A stretch of DNA of 64,000 bases from DASQFQ01 sp963805525. Lineage in GTDB: Bacteria; Actinomycetota; Thermoleophilia; Solirubrobacterales; Solirubrobacteraceae. Within the stretch, counting starts at the first letter, position 1, and the number at the start of each line of letters is the position of its first letter. Below are positions 25,676 through 33,504 of this stretch, piece by piece. Under the pieces are notes generated by a model. It was not told the DNA's origin. It made no database searches and saw nothing but the letters and a program-made list of their open reading frames with translations. Where the stretch lies: positions 496,001 through 560,000 of the forward strand of contig CAWDUT010000004.1 in NCBI GenBank assembly GCA_963805525.1, in the 5' to 3' direction. The position numbers were made by a program, and so were the translations under genes.

Positions 25676-26872
25676 TTAGAAGACGGTGGCCCGCCCCTTC
25701 CGCGATGCGGTGTCGCGCGCCTGCGCGTGGACCGATTGCAGAAGGCCGATGGCCAAGAACGTGACGAGCATCGACGAGCCGCCGAAGCTCAAAAGGGGTG
25801 CCGGTACTCCCGTGATCGGCATGATCCCCACTGTCATTCCCACATTTACGAAGATCTGGAACAACAGCATCGCGGTGATGCCGCCGGCGAGCAACGCGCC
25901 GTAGAGATTCTTCGCCACTGTGAGGATGTGAAGCCCGCGCCATATGAGCAGCGCGTAGAGCGAGAGGACGAGGGCGGCGCCGGCGAACCCGTAGGTCTCG
26001 CCGACCACCGCGAAGATGAAGTCCGTGTGGTGCTCGGGCAGGAAGTTCAGCCCGGTCTGGGTGGCGTTCGTCACGCCACGGCCCGTCTTCTCGCCGGAAC
26101 CGATGGCGATCCGTGACTGCTGCTGCTGGTAGCCCGCGTCCCCCGGATCGCCGGAGGGGTTGAGGAACGCGGTCAGGCGCTGCACCTGGTACGGCTTGAG
26201 GACCTCGACGCCGATCGCGGGAGCCGCGACCAGCACGAGCGTCAGCGACACCGCCCCGAGCGCGGCCAGCGCCACGAAGTGGCGCCACGGCGCCCCCGCC
26301 ACGAACAGCAGCGCGAGCACGCCGACGACGTAGACCAGCGCGGTACCGAGGTCGGGCTGGGCCATGACGAGCATGGCCGGCAACAGCGCGAGCAGCATCA
26401 CCCGCGCCGTGACGTCGCGGCCCATCCGCCGCATGTGGTCGACGATGAAGCCGGAGAGGGCGATCACCAGCAACAGCTTGCCCAGCTCCGACGGCTGGAA
26501 GCGGAAGAACGGCAGCTCGATCCAGCGCTTGGATCCGCGCGTGGCGGTCGCGAGCGCGAACACCAGCAGGATCGAGCCGATCAGCAGCCCGTAGGTGACG
26601 TACTTGAGCTCGCGCAGCCGCGAGTAGTCGAGCCGCGAGACGCCGTACATCAACACGAGCCCGACGCCGGCGTAGACCGCCTGGCGCTCGAGGTAGTAGT
26701 AGGGCTGCCCGGTGACGTCGTCGGCGGTGGCGCCCTTGATCGCGATCAGCGAGCAGGCCACGATCCCGAGCGTCGCCAGCAGGAGCAGCGGGTCCAAGCG
26801 CAGGTGGAACTCGCGCGGGACGAGGGGCGCGGGCGGCTCGGAGGCGGGCTGGATGGTGGAGGAGGCGCTCAT
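25676..26872 (-). CDS. rodA: RodA-type SEDS peptidoglycan glycosyltransferase
   Basis: The 398-residue SEDS protein polymerises lipid II during side-wall elongation together with the PBP2 encoded just upstream. About ten membrane helices are visible. Family motifs include WIELPFFRFQPSELGKLLLV, AQPDLGTALV, the essential-loop region with LPEHHTDFIFAVVGE, and GVPAPLLSFGGSSML near the C-terminus. ATG 26872 overlaps the mrdA stop by 4 bp. Pairing with mrdA and mreBCD, rather than with division genes, makes RodA much likelier than FtsW. Confidence 0.95.
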   Translation of the reverse strand: MSASSTIQPASEPPAPLVPREFHLRLDPLLLLATLGIVACSLIAIKGATADDVTGQPYYYLERQAVYAGVGLVLMYGVSRLDYSRLRELKYVTYGLLIGSILLVFALATATRGSKRWIELPFFRFQPSELGKLLLVIALSGFIVDHMRRMGRDVTARVMLLALLPAMLVMAQPDLGTALVYVVGVLALLFVAGAPWRHFVALAALGAVSLTLVLVAAPAIGVEVLKPYQVQRLTAFLNPSGDPGDAGYQQQQSRIAIGSGEKTGRGVTNATQTGLNFLPEHHTDFIFAVVGETYGFAGAALVLSLYALLIWRGLHILTVAKNLYGALLAGGITAMLLFQIFVNVGMTVGIMPITGVPAPLLSFGGSSMLVTFLAIGLLQSVHAQARDTASRKGRATVF

Positions 26873-29049
26873 CGGGTGGCGGAGTTGCCCTCGTGGAACT
26901 TGTCCTTGCCGAGGTCGAACCAGTTGTTGAGGATCAGGCGCGCGGCCGGCGCGGCCGTCTCGGCTCCGAAGCCGCCCTTCTCCACGGTCACGACGACGAC
27001 GATTGGGCGGCTGGGATGGGGCACGTAGCAGGCGTACCAGGACTGGTCGGGCTGCCCCGGCCGCTCCACGGTACCGGTCTTGCCGTACACGGCGAGCTTC
27101 CCGCCGGCAAAGCCCTTGAACACGTCGGCTGACGTGCCCCCGGGCTCCGAGGCCGCGCGATGCAGGCCCTGGAGGATGGTGTCCTGGTCGGTCTTGGAGA
27201 ACTTGACGTGGCGCTTCGCGGTGGTCCGGAACTCCTCGACCGCGCGGCCCAGGCCGTCCTCGACGCTCATGGCCAGGTGCGGTCGCACCACACGGCCGCC
27301 GTTGGCGATCGTCGAGTAGGCGGTCGCCAGCTGCAGCGGCGTCGCCTGCAGGTCGCCCTGGCCGACCGCGAGGTTGACGTTGTCGCCCGTTGACCACGGC
27401 CGCTCGATGCCGCCGCACTTCTTCAGCGCCGCGAACGTCTGGGCCGGGACCTTCTCGCGCTTGACGCACTTCTGGTACTTGGCGTAGCCGGCGTCGCGCC
27501 ACTTGCGGTCGGGCACGAGGCCGCCGAACTCACCGGGGATGTCGATCCCGGTGCGTTGGCCGAGCCCGAGCTTCTTGGCCCACTCCTGGATGATCGGGCC
27601 GTGCGAGTTGGCGCGCTCACCCAGCGTGTAGAAGAAGACGTCGGAGGAGACCTTGAGCGCGCCCGAGAGGTTGAGTGGACCGTATACCGCGCCGCGGGCG
27701 TTCTGGAACGTCTGCGGACCGAGCTTGAACTTGCCGTCGTCGACGATGATCTGCGAGGGCGTGAGGATGCCCGACTCGAGCGACGCCATCGCGGTGATCG
27801 GCTTGAACGTCGAGCCCGTCGGATAGGCGGCGGCGATCGCGCGGTTGAACAGCGGCGCGCCGTTCTCCTCCGAGTTCAGCGCGTCGAATTTCTCCTGCGA
27901 CAGCGGCTTGGCGAACAGGTTGGCGTCGAACGACGGGTAGGAGCCGAGCGCGAGCACCTCGCCGTTGGTCGGGTCCATCGCCACGTAGGCGCCCGCCTTG
28001 GCCGGGTTGCCGTTGCCGTTGGCGGCCGCGATGGCTTCCTTGAGCGCGTTGTTGGCGGCGCGCTCGAGGCCCAGGTCGAGCGTCAGCCGCAGCCGCTGGC
28101 CCTGCTGCGGCTCGCGCCGGGTGACCTCGCGCGTGTCGTCGCGGTTGCCGAGCGCGTTGATGACCACCCGCGTGTAGCCGTCCTGGCCGCGCAGGTAGCG
28201 GTCGTACTCCTGCTCGATCCCGCCCGCGCCGATGCGCGTGCCGGCCGCGACGCCGCGGTACTTCTTCTTCTTCAGCTCCTTGGGCGAGATCTCGCGCAGC
28301 GTGCCGAACAGCTGGGCGCCGAGCTCCTTGTGCGGGTAGGCGCGCAGGAACAGCTTCTCGACGTCGACGCCGGGGAACTCGTCCTTGCGCTCCTTCAGGA
28401 AGTTGAAGCTCGAGCGCGGGACGTCGACCTTGACGGTCACGTTCGAGTAGGGCGCCTCCGCGATGCCCTCGATCACGCGGCGCTGGATCGTCCGCGGGGA
28501 GAGCTCGATCACGCGCCCGAGGCGGCGGAACGAGCGGCGCAGCTTGACCTCGCTCGCGGGCACGGGCGGGACGGCGACCGGCGCGGCGCGGCGGGAGGCG
28601 CGGGCGAGACGGCGGTGCTCGCGGCGCTCGGCCTTCGTGTAGCGGCGCTCCTCCTCGCGGCGGCGGCGCTCGAGCGAGCGCAGCTGGCTGACCGCGCCGA
28701 GGCGCACCTGCTCGGAGGCGCTGCGGGCCTTGCGGTAGGTGTCGGCGGCCTGGATCTCGGCCTCCGGCAGCCCGCTGGGGACGATCTGGACGACCGGCGC
28801 CACGCGCGTGCGGACGAGCCGGTTGCCGTCGCGGTCGACGATGTCGCCGCGCGGCGCCTCGATCTTGATCTTGCGGACGCGGTTCTCACGGGCCTGCGTC
28901 ACGTAGTCCTCGCCGGACAGGACCTGCAGGAACCAGAGGCGGAAGAAGATGATCGCGAACAGCACGAAGGCGAAGCCGCCGAGCACGGCGACGCGCACCG
29001 CGAGCTGCGGCGTGATGGCGGGGCGGCGCTCTTCGAGGCTCGGGGGCAA
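26869..29049 (-). CDS. mrdA: Penicillin-binding protein 2 (class B transpeptidase, elongation)
   Basis: This 726-residue class B PBP crosslinks peptidoglycan in the elongasome. It has one N-terminal membrane helix (about 15-38) and a long dimerisation/pedestal domain with an unusually charged Arg/Glu-rich helical insert (LRSLERRRREEERRYTKAERREHRR). The transpeptidase domain shows STFK at about 413, SSD at about 468 and KTG at about 657. I chose TTG at 29049-29047 because GGAGGA lies 9 bases upstream and the protein then starts MPPSLEERRPAITPQ; a longer reading from 29160 adds a low-complexity stretch. The 165-bp leader is unusual and can fold onto its own ribosome-binding site. Confidence 0.93.
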   Translation of the reverse strand: MPPSLEERRPAITPQLAVRVAVLGGFAFVLFAIIFFRLWFLQVLSGEDYVTQARENRVRKIKIEAPRGDIVDRDGNRLVRTRVAPVVQIVPSGLPEAEIQAADTYRKARSASEQVRLGAVSQLRSLERRRREEERRYTKAERREHRRLARASRRAAPVAVPPVPASEVKLRRSFRRLGRVIELSPRTIQRRVIEGIAEAPYSNVTVKVDVPRSSFNFLKERKDEFPGVDVEKLFLRAYPHKELGAQLFGTLREISPKELKKKKYRGVAAGTRIGAGGIEQEYDRYLRGQDGYTRVVINALGNRDDTREVTRREPQQGQRLRLTLDLGLERAANNALKEAIAAANGNGNPAKAGAYVAMDPTNGEVLALGSYPSFDANLFAKPLSQEKFDALNSEENGAPLFNRAIAAAYPTGSTFKPITAMASLESGILTPSQIIVDDGKFKLGPQTFQNARGAVYGPLNLSGALKVSSDVFFYTLGERANSHGPIIQEWAKKLGLGQRTGIDIPGEFGGLVPDRKWRDAGYAKYQKCVKREKVPAQTFAALKKCGGIERPWSTGDNVNLAVGQGDLQATPLQLATAYSTIANGGRVVRPHLAMSVEDGLGRAVEEFRTTAKRHVKFSKTDQDTILQGLHRAASEPGGTSADVFKGFAGGKLAVYGKTGTVERPGQPDQSWYACYVPHPSRPIVVVVTVEKGGFGAETAAPAARLILNNWFDLGKDKFHEGNSATR

Positions 29050-29050
29050 G

Positions 29051-29218
29051 CTAGTGGTTCCTCCGGCGGGCCCGCGCGTGCACGGGCGGGATGCAGGCGG
29101 ATGCCTGGCAAGGACGCAGGGAGGGTGCCAGGGCGGAGCCCTTGCCCCGACCGAGGACACAGCCAGGCGCCGGCTGCGCCCGTCCGGGTGCGTGGGGGTG
29201 CGTCGGGGGGACCACTAG
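29051..29218 (-). promoter_or_regulatory. Structured mreD-mrdA spacer: long-range stem covering the mrdA ribosome-binding site
   Basis: In the transcript, CUAGUGGUCCCCCC (29218 down to 29205) can pair with GGAGGAACCACUAG (29064 down to 29051): 12 of 14 positions match, including 8 continuous outer pairs. The 3' arm contains the mrdA Shine-Dalgarno GGAGGA, and the 5' arm starts at the mreD stop codon (the TAG is part of it). Inside lies a perfect 7-bp hairpin (CCTGGCA at 29104-29110, TGCCAGG at 29126-29132 on the plus strand) and further GC-rich stems. No reading frame with convincing coding character fills the gap. The arrangement suggests an RNA switch or a coupling device; a small mobile relic with terminal inverted repeats is the alternative. 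Confidence 0.55.
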
Positions 29219-29781
29219 GCTCGCGAGAGCGGGCTGAGCCCGCCGGTCGTGTAGGCCCGGCGCCGGCGGCGGCGCGGGTCATCGGGCAGGAAGGGCGACA
29301 GCCAGCGGCGGATGATCAGGTGCACGGGCAGCGCCAGCAGCGTGTTGAGCACGATCACCAGCAGGATCTGGCGGACGAGCAGGAGCGAGACCGGCGCGTC
29401 GACGCCGAGCAGGAACTGCATGACCGAGAAGCCGATCGCGTAGACGGCGGTGCCGATCGCGCCGACCGCCACGGGGACGAGCCCGTGCGCGGGGTCGCGC
29501 AGCTCGCGCAGGCGCCCGGCGCCGTAGCCCACGCCGGTGAGGACGAGCGACGAGATCCCGAGCGTCTGCAGCAGCGCGATGTCGACGAACAGCCCGACGC
29601 AGAAGCCGAACAGCGCGCCCGGCACCGAGCCCATCAGCAGGCCGACGGAGCACACCATCAGCGGCGTCAGGTCGGCCGGGACGCCGAAGACGGTGATCTG
29701 GGCCACCGCGGTCAGCTGCAGGATGCAGCCGATCAGGCCGAGCGCGGCGAGGCGGGCGATCGCGGGGCCGGTCGGGGTCAC
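29215..29781 (-). CDS. mreD: Rod shape-determining protein MreD
   Basis: The 188-residue integral membrane protein has about five or six helices and typical MreD features (VFGVPADLTPLMVCSVGLLMGSVPGALFGFCVGLFVDIALL, then an RQILLVIVLNTLLALPVHLIIRRWL segment). It connects MreB filaments and the PBP2/RodA synthase in the elongasome. The GTG start overlaps the mreC stop by 4 bp (GTGA). The basic tail (DDPRRRRRRAYTTGG) is cytoplasmic by charge. Its stop codon lies inside the 5' arm of the long stem that covers the mrdA ribosome-binding site. Confidence 0.9.
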   Translation of the reverse strand: MTPTGPAIARLAALGLIGCILQLTAVAQITVFGVPADLTPLMVCSVGLLMGSVPGALFGFCVGLFVDIALLQTLGISSLVLTGVGYGAGRLRELRDPAHGLVPVAVGAIGTAVYAIGFSVMQFLLGVDAPVSLLLVRQILLVIVLNTLLALPVHLIIRRWLSPFLPDDPRRRRRRAYTTGGLSPLSRA

Positions 29782-30662
29782 GGCGACCGGTTGGTCGAGG
29801 CGAGCAGGTCGGTGTTCGGCTTCGTGAGCACCTCGAGGTACTCGAGCCGGCGCAGGTCGGCGGCGGGCCGCACGTGGATGCGGCGGTCGAGCTCGCCCTC
29901 GCCCTCGTCGACGCGGTTGACCGTGCCGATCAGGATGCCGGGCGGGAAGAGCGACTTCAGCCGGGTCGAGACCGTGCCGGCGGTGACGATCTTCTCGCCC
30001 TTCTTGACGTCCTTGCCGTGCGGGACGAGCTCGAGCAGCAGGTCGCCGGGCGCGCCGACGGCGGGGTCGATCGAGCCCGGCTCGCCGGAGCGGGCGGCCT
30101 TGGCGGAGACGCCGAACTCCTGGTCGGTGAGCAGCATCACGATCGCGTTGCCGTCGGAGACCGACTTGACCTTGCCGACGAGGCCCTCACCGTTGACCAC
30201 GGGCTGGTCGGGCTTCACGCCGTCGCTCGAGCCCTTGTTGATCTCGACGGTCGAGTACCAGGTGCTCGGCGAGCGGGCGAACACGCGCGCGATCACCGGC
30301 TCGTAGGCCTTCATGCCGCCGCCGGTGTTGATGTCCAGCAACCCGCGCAGCTGCTTGTTCTCGGCGCCGTCGACCTGCAGGGTCGTGACCTCCGTGCGCA
30401 AGGCGTCGCGCTCCTTCTTGAGCTTGTCGCGCTCGTCCTTGGCCTTCAAGGTCGAGCCGAACCACCCGAAGAGGTCGCGGAAGGGCTTCACCACGCGGTT
30501 GGCGCCCTCCTGGATCGGAGCGAGCACCTCCATCGCATTGCGCTGGACGCCGTGCAGGCTGCCGGTGCTGGTTTCGCCGAAGTAGGCGGTGAGCAGGATC
30601 AGCGAGAGCGCCAGCAGGACGGCCAAGACCGCCCTGCGTCGCCGCACCGCTTTGTCGTACAT
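29778..30662 (-). CDS. mreC: Rod shape-determining protein MreC
   Basis: The 294-residue bitopic protein has an N-terminal cytoplasmic RRRR, a membrane helix (about 12-30), a coiled coil (KAKDERDKLKKERDALRTEVTTLQ, about 76-100) and the beta-barrel MreC domain (RVFARSPSTWYSTVEINKGSSDGVKPDQPVV, GLVGKVKSVS, LLTDQEFGVSAK). MreC activates PBP2 in wall elongation. I chose ATG 30662 because it gives MYDKAVRRRRAVL with a GGAG upstream; a longer frame from 30794 only adds antisense-like residues. Confidence 0.93.
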   Translation of the reverse strand: MYDKAVRRRRAVLAVLLALSLILLTAYFGETSTGSLHGVQRNAMEVLAPIQEGANRVVKPFRDLFGWFGSTLKAKDERDKLKKERDALRTEVTTLQVDGAENKQLRGLLDINTGGGMKAYEPVIARVFARSPSTWYSTVEINKGSSDGVKPDQPVVNGEGLVGKVKSVSDGNAIVMLLTDQEFGVSAKAARSGEPGSIDPAVGAPGDLLLELVPHGKDVKKGEKIVTAGTVSTRLKSLFPPGILIGTVNRVDEGEGELDRRIHVRPAADLRRLEYLEVLTKPNTDLLASTNRSP

Positions 30663-30693
30663 GCGGAAAGTGTCTCCAAGATGGTTGCGTTCG

Positions 30694-31752
30694 TCATCGC
30701 CTGGGCCGCCGGTTGCTGTTACGCGAGTTGTTGCGGTTCGAACGGTGAATGGCTTCGAACTCCTCCAGCGAACGCCCGGAGCCGACCGCGACACACGTCA
30801 GCGGTGACTCGGCGCGATGGGCGGGCATCTGCGTCTCCTCGCGCAACCGCTCGTCGATCCCCTGAAGGAGCGAGCCGCCGCCGGCGAGCATGATGCCGCG
30901 ATCCATGATGTCCGACGCCAGTTCGGGCGGAGTGCGGTCGAGCGTCTCCTTGATGGCGTCGATGATCTGCACGAGCGGCTCCTCGAGCGCGGCGCGCACC
31001 TCCTCGGAGGTGAGTACCACGGTCTTCGGTAACCCGGACACGAGGTCGCGGCCGCGGATCTCGGCCTGGACCTCCTCCTCGAGCGGGTAGGCGGAGCCGA
31101 TCTCGAGCTTGACCTCCTCGGCCGTCTGCTGGCCGATCAGGAGCTTGTACTCCTTCTTGACGTAGTTGATGATCGCCTCGTCCAGCTCGTCGCCGCCGAC
31201 GCGGATCGACTGGCTCACGACGATGCCGCCGAGGCTGATGACCGCGACCTCGGACGTGCCTCCGCCGATGTCGACGACCATGTTGCCCGTCGGCTCCCCC
31301 ACCGGCAGGCCGGCGCCGATGGCCGCGGCCATCGGCTCCTCGATCAGGTACGCCTGGCGCGCCCCGGCTGAGAGGCACGCCTCCTCCACCGCGCGCTTCT
31401 CTACCCCGGTCACTCCGGAGGGGACGCAGACGACGACGCGCGGGTGGGCCCAGCGGTTCTGGTGCACCTTCTGGATGAAGTGGCGGAGCATCTCCTCCGT
31501 CACGTCGAAGTCGGCGATCACGCCGTCCTTGAGGGGACGGATCGCCGAGATCGTGCCGGGCGTGCGGCCGAGCATGCGTTTGGCCTCGATCCCCACGGCA
31601 TGGACCTCGCCGGTGCGCGAGTCGATCGCGACCACGCTCGGCTCCGACAGCACGATGCCGCGGCCCCGCACGTAGACGAGGGTGTTGGCCGTGCCGAGGT
31701 CGACCGCCATGTCGCGGCCACCGAAACCGGTGAGGTACGAGAAGAAGCCCAT
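30694..31752 (-). CDS. mreB: Actin-like rod-shape protein MreB
   Basis: The 352-residue actin homologue shows the phosphate-1 loop DLGTANTLVYVRGRGIVL, connect-1, phosphate-2 VVDIGGGTSEVAVISLGG and the adenosine motif GIMLAGGGSLLQGID. The N-terminal MGFFSYLTG is the membrane-binding amphipathic tip. The C-terminus carries a short Asn/Arg-rich tail (HRSNRNNSRNSNRRPRR), longer than in E. coli MreB, that might bind membrane or nucleic acid. MreB guides the elongasome, so the organism is probably rod-shaped. No good Shine-Dalgarno precedes ATG 31752. Confidence 0.97.
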   Translation of the reverse strand: MGFFSYLTGFGGRDMAVDLGTANTLVYVRGRGIVLSEPSVVAIDSRTGEVHAVGIEAKRMLGRTPGTISAIRPLKDGVIADFDVTEEMLRHFIQKVHQNRWAHPRVVVCVPSGVTGVEKRAVEEACLSAGARQAYLIEEPMAAAIGAGLPVGEPTGNMVVDIGGGTSEVAVISLGGIVVSQSIRVGGDELDEAIINYVKKEYKLLIGQQTAEEVKLEIGSAYPLEEEVQAEIRGRDLVSGLPKTVVLTSEEVRAALEEPLVQIIDAIKETLDRTPPELASDIMDRGIMLAGGGSLLQGIDERLREETQMPAHRAESPLTCVAVGSGRSLEEFEAIHRSNRNNSRNSNRRPRR

Positions 31753-31818
31753 GAGGAAGGAACCCTGCGCGCGCGACCGTGGCCTGATGCCAGAGAGGGT
31801 GCGCGCGGTCGGGGCAGT

Positions 31819-32388
31819 CTACCGAACGCCCCCCGCGGAACCCCTGGAAATCGGGGTGGCCGGATGCAAGTCGGGATGCAGCTTCAGGAGCCGCGCGAGC
31901 GGCAGGCCGACGACGTTCAGATAGTCGCCCCGGATCCCGGTGATCAGCGCTGCGCCGCGACCCTGGATCGCGTAGCCGCCGGCGCGGCCCTCCCATTCCC
32001 TCGACCTCACGTACCACTCGACCGTTGAGGGGTCGAGGGGCGCGAAGTCGACCTCGGTGACCTCGACGAGCTCCCCGACGCCGGTGAGGACGACGCCGCC
32101 GACGACCAGGTGGGTGCGGCCGGAGAGGCGCTCGAGGAAGCGCGCCGCCTGCTCGGCGTCGGCGGGCTTGCCGAGGATGTCGCCGTCGAGCGCCACATCG
32201 GTGTCCGCGCCGAGGACGAGCTCGCCGGCCGCCTCGACCGCGCGGGCCTTGCGCCGCGCGTTCTCGAGCGCGACCTCGCGGGGGTCGCCGCGGGTCTCCT
32301 CGTCCACGCCGGAGACCCGCACCTCGAACGGGATGCCCGCCTGCTCGAGGATCGCCCGCCGCTGGGGCGATCCCGAGGCGAGGATCAG
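31819..32388 (-). CDS. maf: Maf/YceF-family nucleotide pyrophosphatase
   Basis: Maf proteins hydrolyse non-canonical nucleoside triphosphates. The family start LILASGSPQRRAILEQAGIP is present but begins with CTG at 32388-32386; the first GTG (32322) would remove this strictly conserved substrate-binding strand. The CTG overlaps the ndk stop as CTGA, exactly like the ATGA and GTGA overlaps elsewhere in the window, so I chose it. The remainder shows ALENARRKARAVE, the acidic VLGADTDVALDG and GKPADAEQAARFLERLSGRTH, and GYAIQGRGAALITGIRGDYLNVVGLPLARL. The length of 189 residues is normal. It lies between ndk and mreB, as in many bacteria. Confidence 0.92.
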   Translation of the reverse strand: MILASGSPQRRAILEQAGIPFEVRVSGVDEETRGDPREVALENARRKARAVEAAGELVLGADTDVALDGDILGKPADAEQAARFLERLSGRTHLVVGGVVLTGVGELVEVTEVDFAPLDPSTVEWYVRSREWEGRAGGYAIQGRGAALITGIRGDYLNVVGLPLARLLKLHPDLHPATPISRGSAGGVR

Positions 32389-32789
32389 AGGTCGGGGAAG
32401 AACAGCGCCGCCTCGCGCTCGGCGGACTCCGCGGAGTCCGAGCCGTGGACCATGTTCTGGCCCACCGCGACGGCGAAGTCGCCGCGGATCGAGCCGGTGG
32501 TGGCCTCGAGCGGGTTGGTCGCGCCGATCACCTGGCGCGCGGCGCGGACGGCTTCTTCGCCCTCGAGCACCATCGCGACCAGCGGGCCGGAGGTGATGAA
32601 GCTCACGAGCTCGCCGAAGAACGGCTTGCCGTCGTGCTCGGCGTAGTGCTGCTCGGCGAGCGCGACGTCCATCGTCATATGGCGGAGCGCGACGATGCGC
32701 AGGCCCTTGCGCTCGAAGCGGGCGATGATCTCGCCGGTCAGGTTGCGCGCGAACGCGTCCGGCTTGACCAGGATGAGGGTCCGGTCCAT
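32385..32789 (-). CDS. ndk: Nucleoside diphosphate kinase
   Basis: The 134-residue enzyme balances NTP pools by phosphate transfer through a catalytic histidine. It has MDRTLILVKPDAFARNLTGEII at the N-terminus, the segment LEGEEAVRAARQVIGATNPLEATTGSIRGDFAVAVGQNMVHGSDSAESAEREAA with His in NMVHGSDS, and ends FFPDL. AAAGGA about 8 bases upstream supports ATG 32789. Its stop overlaps the CTG start of maf. Confidence 0.98.
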   Translation of the reverse strand: MDRTLILVKPDAFARNLTGEIIARFERKGLRIVALRHMTMDVALAEQHYAEHDGKPFFGELVSFITSGPLVAMVLEGEEAVRAARQVIGATNPLEATTGSIRGDFAVAVGQNMVHGSDSAESAEREAALFFPDL

Positions 32790-32813
32790 GGGGCGGGTCC
32801 TTTCAGAGTTCGG

Positions 32814-33359
32814 TTATCGGGGCGGGGGGCCGCTGGGCGGCTCCGCCTCCGCCACGGCCTGCTCCGACGAGGTGCCACCGCGGCGCCGGCGGCGCGCGGA
32901 GGGCGGCGGGACGGCGCCCGTCTCGGCCTCGCAGTACGGGCACAGCTTCCAGGCGGGGTCGATCGGCTTGCCGCACGAGTAGCAGCGCTCCTTGAGCCGC
33001 CGCATGCAGCTCGGGCAGCGCAGGTAGTCGCCCTTGACCTCGTAGTCGCAGTACGGGCACAGCTGGTAGTCGAACGAGGTGAGGCGCGCCTCGGCGGCCT
33101 GCATCTCGAGCTCGCGCAGGCGCACGTCGTCGAGGTACTCCGGCGGGCGGATGATCGCGTAGACGATCGTGCCCACGAACGGGAACACCGAGGCGAGCGT
33201 CGCGCAGCCGACCAGCATCGGGTCGTCGATCCGGCGCCTGGCGTCGGTGAACGTCCAGAAGATCAGGGCCACCCAGACCACGAGCAGCACGAGGATCAGG
33301 ACGTTGACCGCCGTGTTGAGGCTGTCGTTGTTGATGCCGAAGACGCCGAGGGTCAGCAT
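32814..33359 (-). CDS. Membrane protein with C-terminal double zinc ribbon
   Basis: This 181-residue protein (from ATG 33359) has two N-terminal membrane helices (NVLILVLLVVWVALIFWTF, then VGCATLASVFPFVGTIVYAII). A linker and two zinc-ribbon units follow (CPYCDYEVKGDYLRCPSCMRRL and CYSCGKPIDPAWKLCPYCEAE), then a low-complexity Arg/Pro/Ser tail. Family function is unknown to me; the ribbons may bind protein or nucleic acid at the membrane. GTG 33365 is an alternative start. It lies between folC plus a small membrane gene and ndk, in the same direction and probably in the same transcript. Confidence 0.75.
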   Translation of the reverse strand: MLTLGVFGINNDSLNTAVNVLILVLLVVWVALIFWTFTDARRRIDDPMLVGCATLASVFPFVGTIVYAIIRPPEYLDDVRLRELEMQAAEARLTSFDYQLCPYCDYEVKGDYLRCPSCMRRLKERCYSCGKPIDPAWKLCPYCEAETGAVPPPSARRRRRGGTSSEQAVAEAEPPSGPPPR

Positions 33360-33387
33360 GAGCACCGGGACAGGGTACCCGGAAGGG

Positions 33388-33504
33388 TTACAGGAACATT
33401 CGGCCGAAGACGTAGCCGAGCGCGAAGAACACGAGGATGACGAGCGCCACAACCACGGCGACGAGCATCACCATCTGCAGCACGCCGGGGCCGCGGGGGT
33501 TCAC
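33388..33504 (-). CDS. 38-residue single-helix membrane protein coupled to folC
   Basis: A short frame starts with GTG overlapping the folC stop (GTGA) and encodes MNPRGPGVLQMVMLV, followed by a hydrophobic helix (AVVVALVILVFFALGYVFGR) and a two-residue end. It has the positive-inside charge pattern of a small bitopic membrane protein, and the 4-bp overlap copies the coupling used by the larger genes around it. I know no function. It is below the size most gene finders accept. Confidence 0.55.
   Translation of the reverse strand: MNPRGPGVLQMVMLVAVVVALVILVFFALGYVFGRMFL

Noticed and set aside
29050..29160. N-terminal extension of PBP2 from the start at 29160
   Set aside because: A strong GGAGGA precedes TTG 29049, the extension is low-complexity, and it would be encoded by the structured spacer.
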